DNA of 15,159 nucleotides from an uncultured Lachnospiraceae bacterium (GTDB lineage Bacteria > Bacillota > Clostridia > Lachnospirales > Lachnospiraceae), in NCBI GenBank assembly GCA_910585065.1, contig CAJUCG010000053.1, positions 1 through 15,159 of the forward strand, read 5' to 3'. Shown here piece after piece: positions 14,586 through 15,159 of the stretch; position 1 is the first letter of the stretch, and each line of letters starts with the position of its first letter. The notes under the pieces were generated by a model. It saw only the letters and a list, made by a program, of their open reading frames with translations, was not told the origin of the DNA and made no database searches. The translations under genes were made by a program, and so were the position numbers.

Positions 14586-15159
14586 TTGCATGAAGATAAA
14601 TTGTTAGGAAAAATGATACTGGGCAGTTTTATATTTTTGGGTCTTTGCATTCTATTTTCAAATTATTTTCAGCGGACACAGGGAGCGCAAAAAGATCTTA
14701 TAAAAGCACTGGCGGCATTATCCTTAGAGGAATTAAAACCGCCGCAGGAAATGGCACAGACGGTGACTTCTATACCAGTAAGTCCGGTTGCCGGAATTTC
14801 TGCTGCTTTAGTTGAGCCGGATGCGATCGACCCGCTCCCCCCGGTCTGGGATGAAATATCTGGTGCAAAGAATGCCTCTCTGCCGCGTCAGTTAAAGGGT
14901 AGGGATGTAATCGTGCTGGAGAAAAAAAAGGATTGCAAAAACGCGATAATCTGGCTGGAAGAGCTGCCCACGACAAGACAACTGCGCGTGACAATAGGAG
15001 GGCTGTTTGGCACCCCCTACTTTGATGACCAGGTGAAGCGCATTGCGAAAGATACGTATTATTATGGGACACCACCGACTCCAACCCCAACTCCTACCCC
15101 GACCCCAACGCCTTTGGGCGGGAAGGTGATACCGCCGGCGATAAGTCCGACCCCAACAC
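14586..15159 (+). CDS. Membrane-anchored protein with Pro-Thr linker, 3' end missing
   Basis: I do not recognise this family. The proposed start is TTG at 14586, seven bases after a strong GGAGGAG site (14572-14578). The nearby ATG at 14590 is out of frame and reaches a stop after five codons, and the first in-frame ATG (14613) lies inside the membrane segment. The 191 visible codons encode a short charged N-terminus (MHEDKLLGK), one hydrophobic segment at about residues 10-28, a helical stretch (QKDLIKALAALSLEELK), a Pro-rich region, a compact segment around 115-160 (DVIVLEKKKDCKNAIIWLEELP, FDDQVKRIAKDTYYYG), then a Thr-Pro linker at 162-176 and more Pro-rich sequence. This suggests an extracytoplasmic protein on a signal anchor, probably with a further domain beyond the window. 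Confidence 0.65.
   Translation, partial: MHEDKLLGKMILGSFIFLGLCILFSNYFQRTQGAQKDLIKALAALSLEELKPPQEMAQTVTSIPVSPVAGISAALVEPDAIDPLPPVWDEISGAKNASLPRQLKGRDVIVLEKKKDCKNAIIWLEELPTTRQLRVTIGGLFGTPYFDDQVKRIAKDTYYYGTPPTPTPTPTPTPTPLGGKVIPPAISPTPT
15069..15113 (+). repeat. Thr-Pro repeat region
   Basis: The codons spell TPP followed by six TP units (residues 162-176 of the terminal protein). Third-base choice varies from unit to unit, so the repeat seems kept at protein level rather than being a fresh DNA slippage product. Such linkers usually act as extended spacers in secreted proteins. Confidence 0.8.

Noticed and set aside
15069..15159. Thr-Pro repeats as a CRISPR-like or tandem DNA repeat
   Set aside because: The period is six bases, it is in frame and varies synonymously; it is a protein linker.

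Overview
The window looks like chromosome from a Clostridia bacterium, most likely a Lachnospiraceae-type Firmicute. Reasons: the order tmcAL / pta-ackA / YceD(DUF177)-rpmF, a zinc-ribbon L32, a long coiled-coil ZapA beside ruvAB, a DUF3656-type U32 protein, A/G-rich Shine-Dalgarno sites and sigma-A-like promoters with 17-18 base spacers. Taxonomy is inferred from gene content only.

Layout. Positions 1-75 (minus) hold the first 25 codons of tmcAL, divergent from pta-ackA (264-2505, plus). A consensus promoter then drives yceD-rpmF (2628-3349), ending in a strong terminator. Two minus-strand genes follow: a YprB-like DEDD nuclease (3387-4670) and, upstream of it, an unrecognised 90-residue protein (4773-5045). 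Divergent from these is an AT-rich type II restriction-modification cassette (5304-7154): an NgoPII-like endonuclease and an M.HaeIII-like cytosine-5 methyltransferase, both expected to act on GGCC. After a terminator come ruvA-ruvB (7345-8978), a 240-base leader with duplicated promoter cores and inverted repeats, zapA (9219-9743), a U32 RNA-hydroxylation-type protein (9887-12397), an M18 aminopeptidase (12512-13933), a Bacillus/phage-type dUTPase (14002-14436), and the start of a membrane-anchored Pro-Thr-rich protein running off the end (14586-15159).

How it fits together. Most genes are housekeeping: acetate/acetyl-phosphate metabolism, ribosome parts, Holliday-junction processing, division, RNA modification, peptide turnover and nucleotide-pool cleaning. 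The accessory part is the GGCC cassette and perhaps the small gene facing it. The strongest unexpected signal is compositional. GGCC occurs only three times in 15,159 bases, while CCGG, a palindrome of identical base composition, occurs more than fifty times by hand count. The scarcity covers both flanks, although the cassette itself looks recently acquired by composition. A second signal is a near-identical palindromic -10/start element in front of both tmcAL and zapA, with one compensating base-pair change. I found no tRNA, rRNA, CRISPR array, transposase, integrase or insertion sequence.
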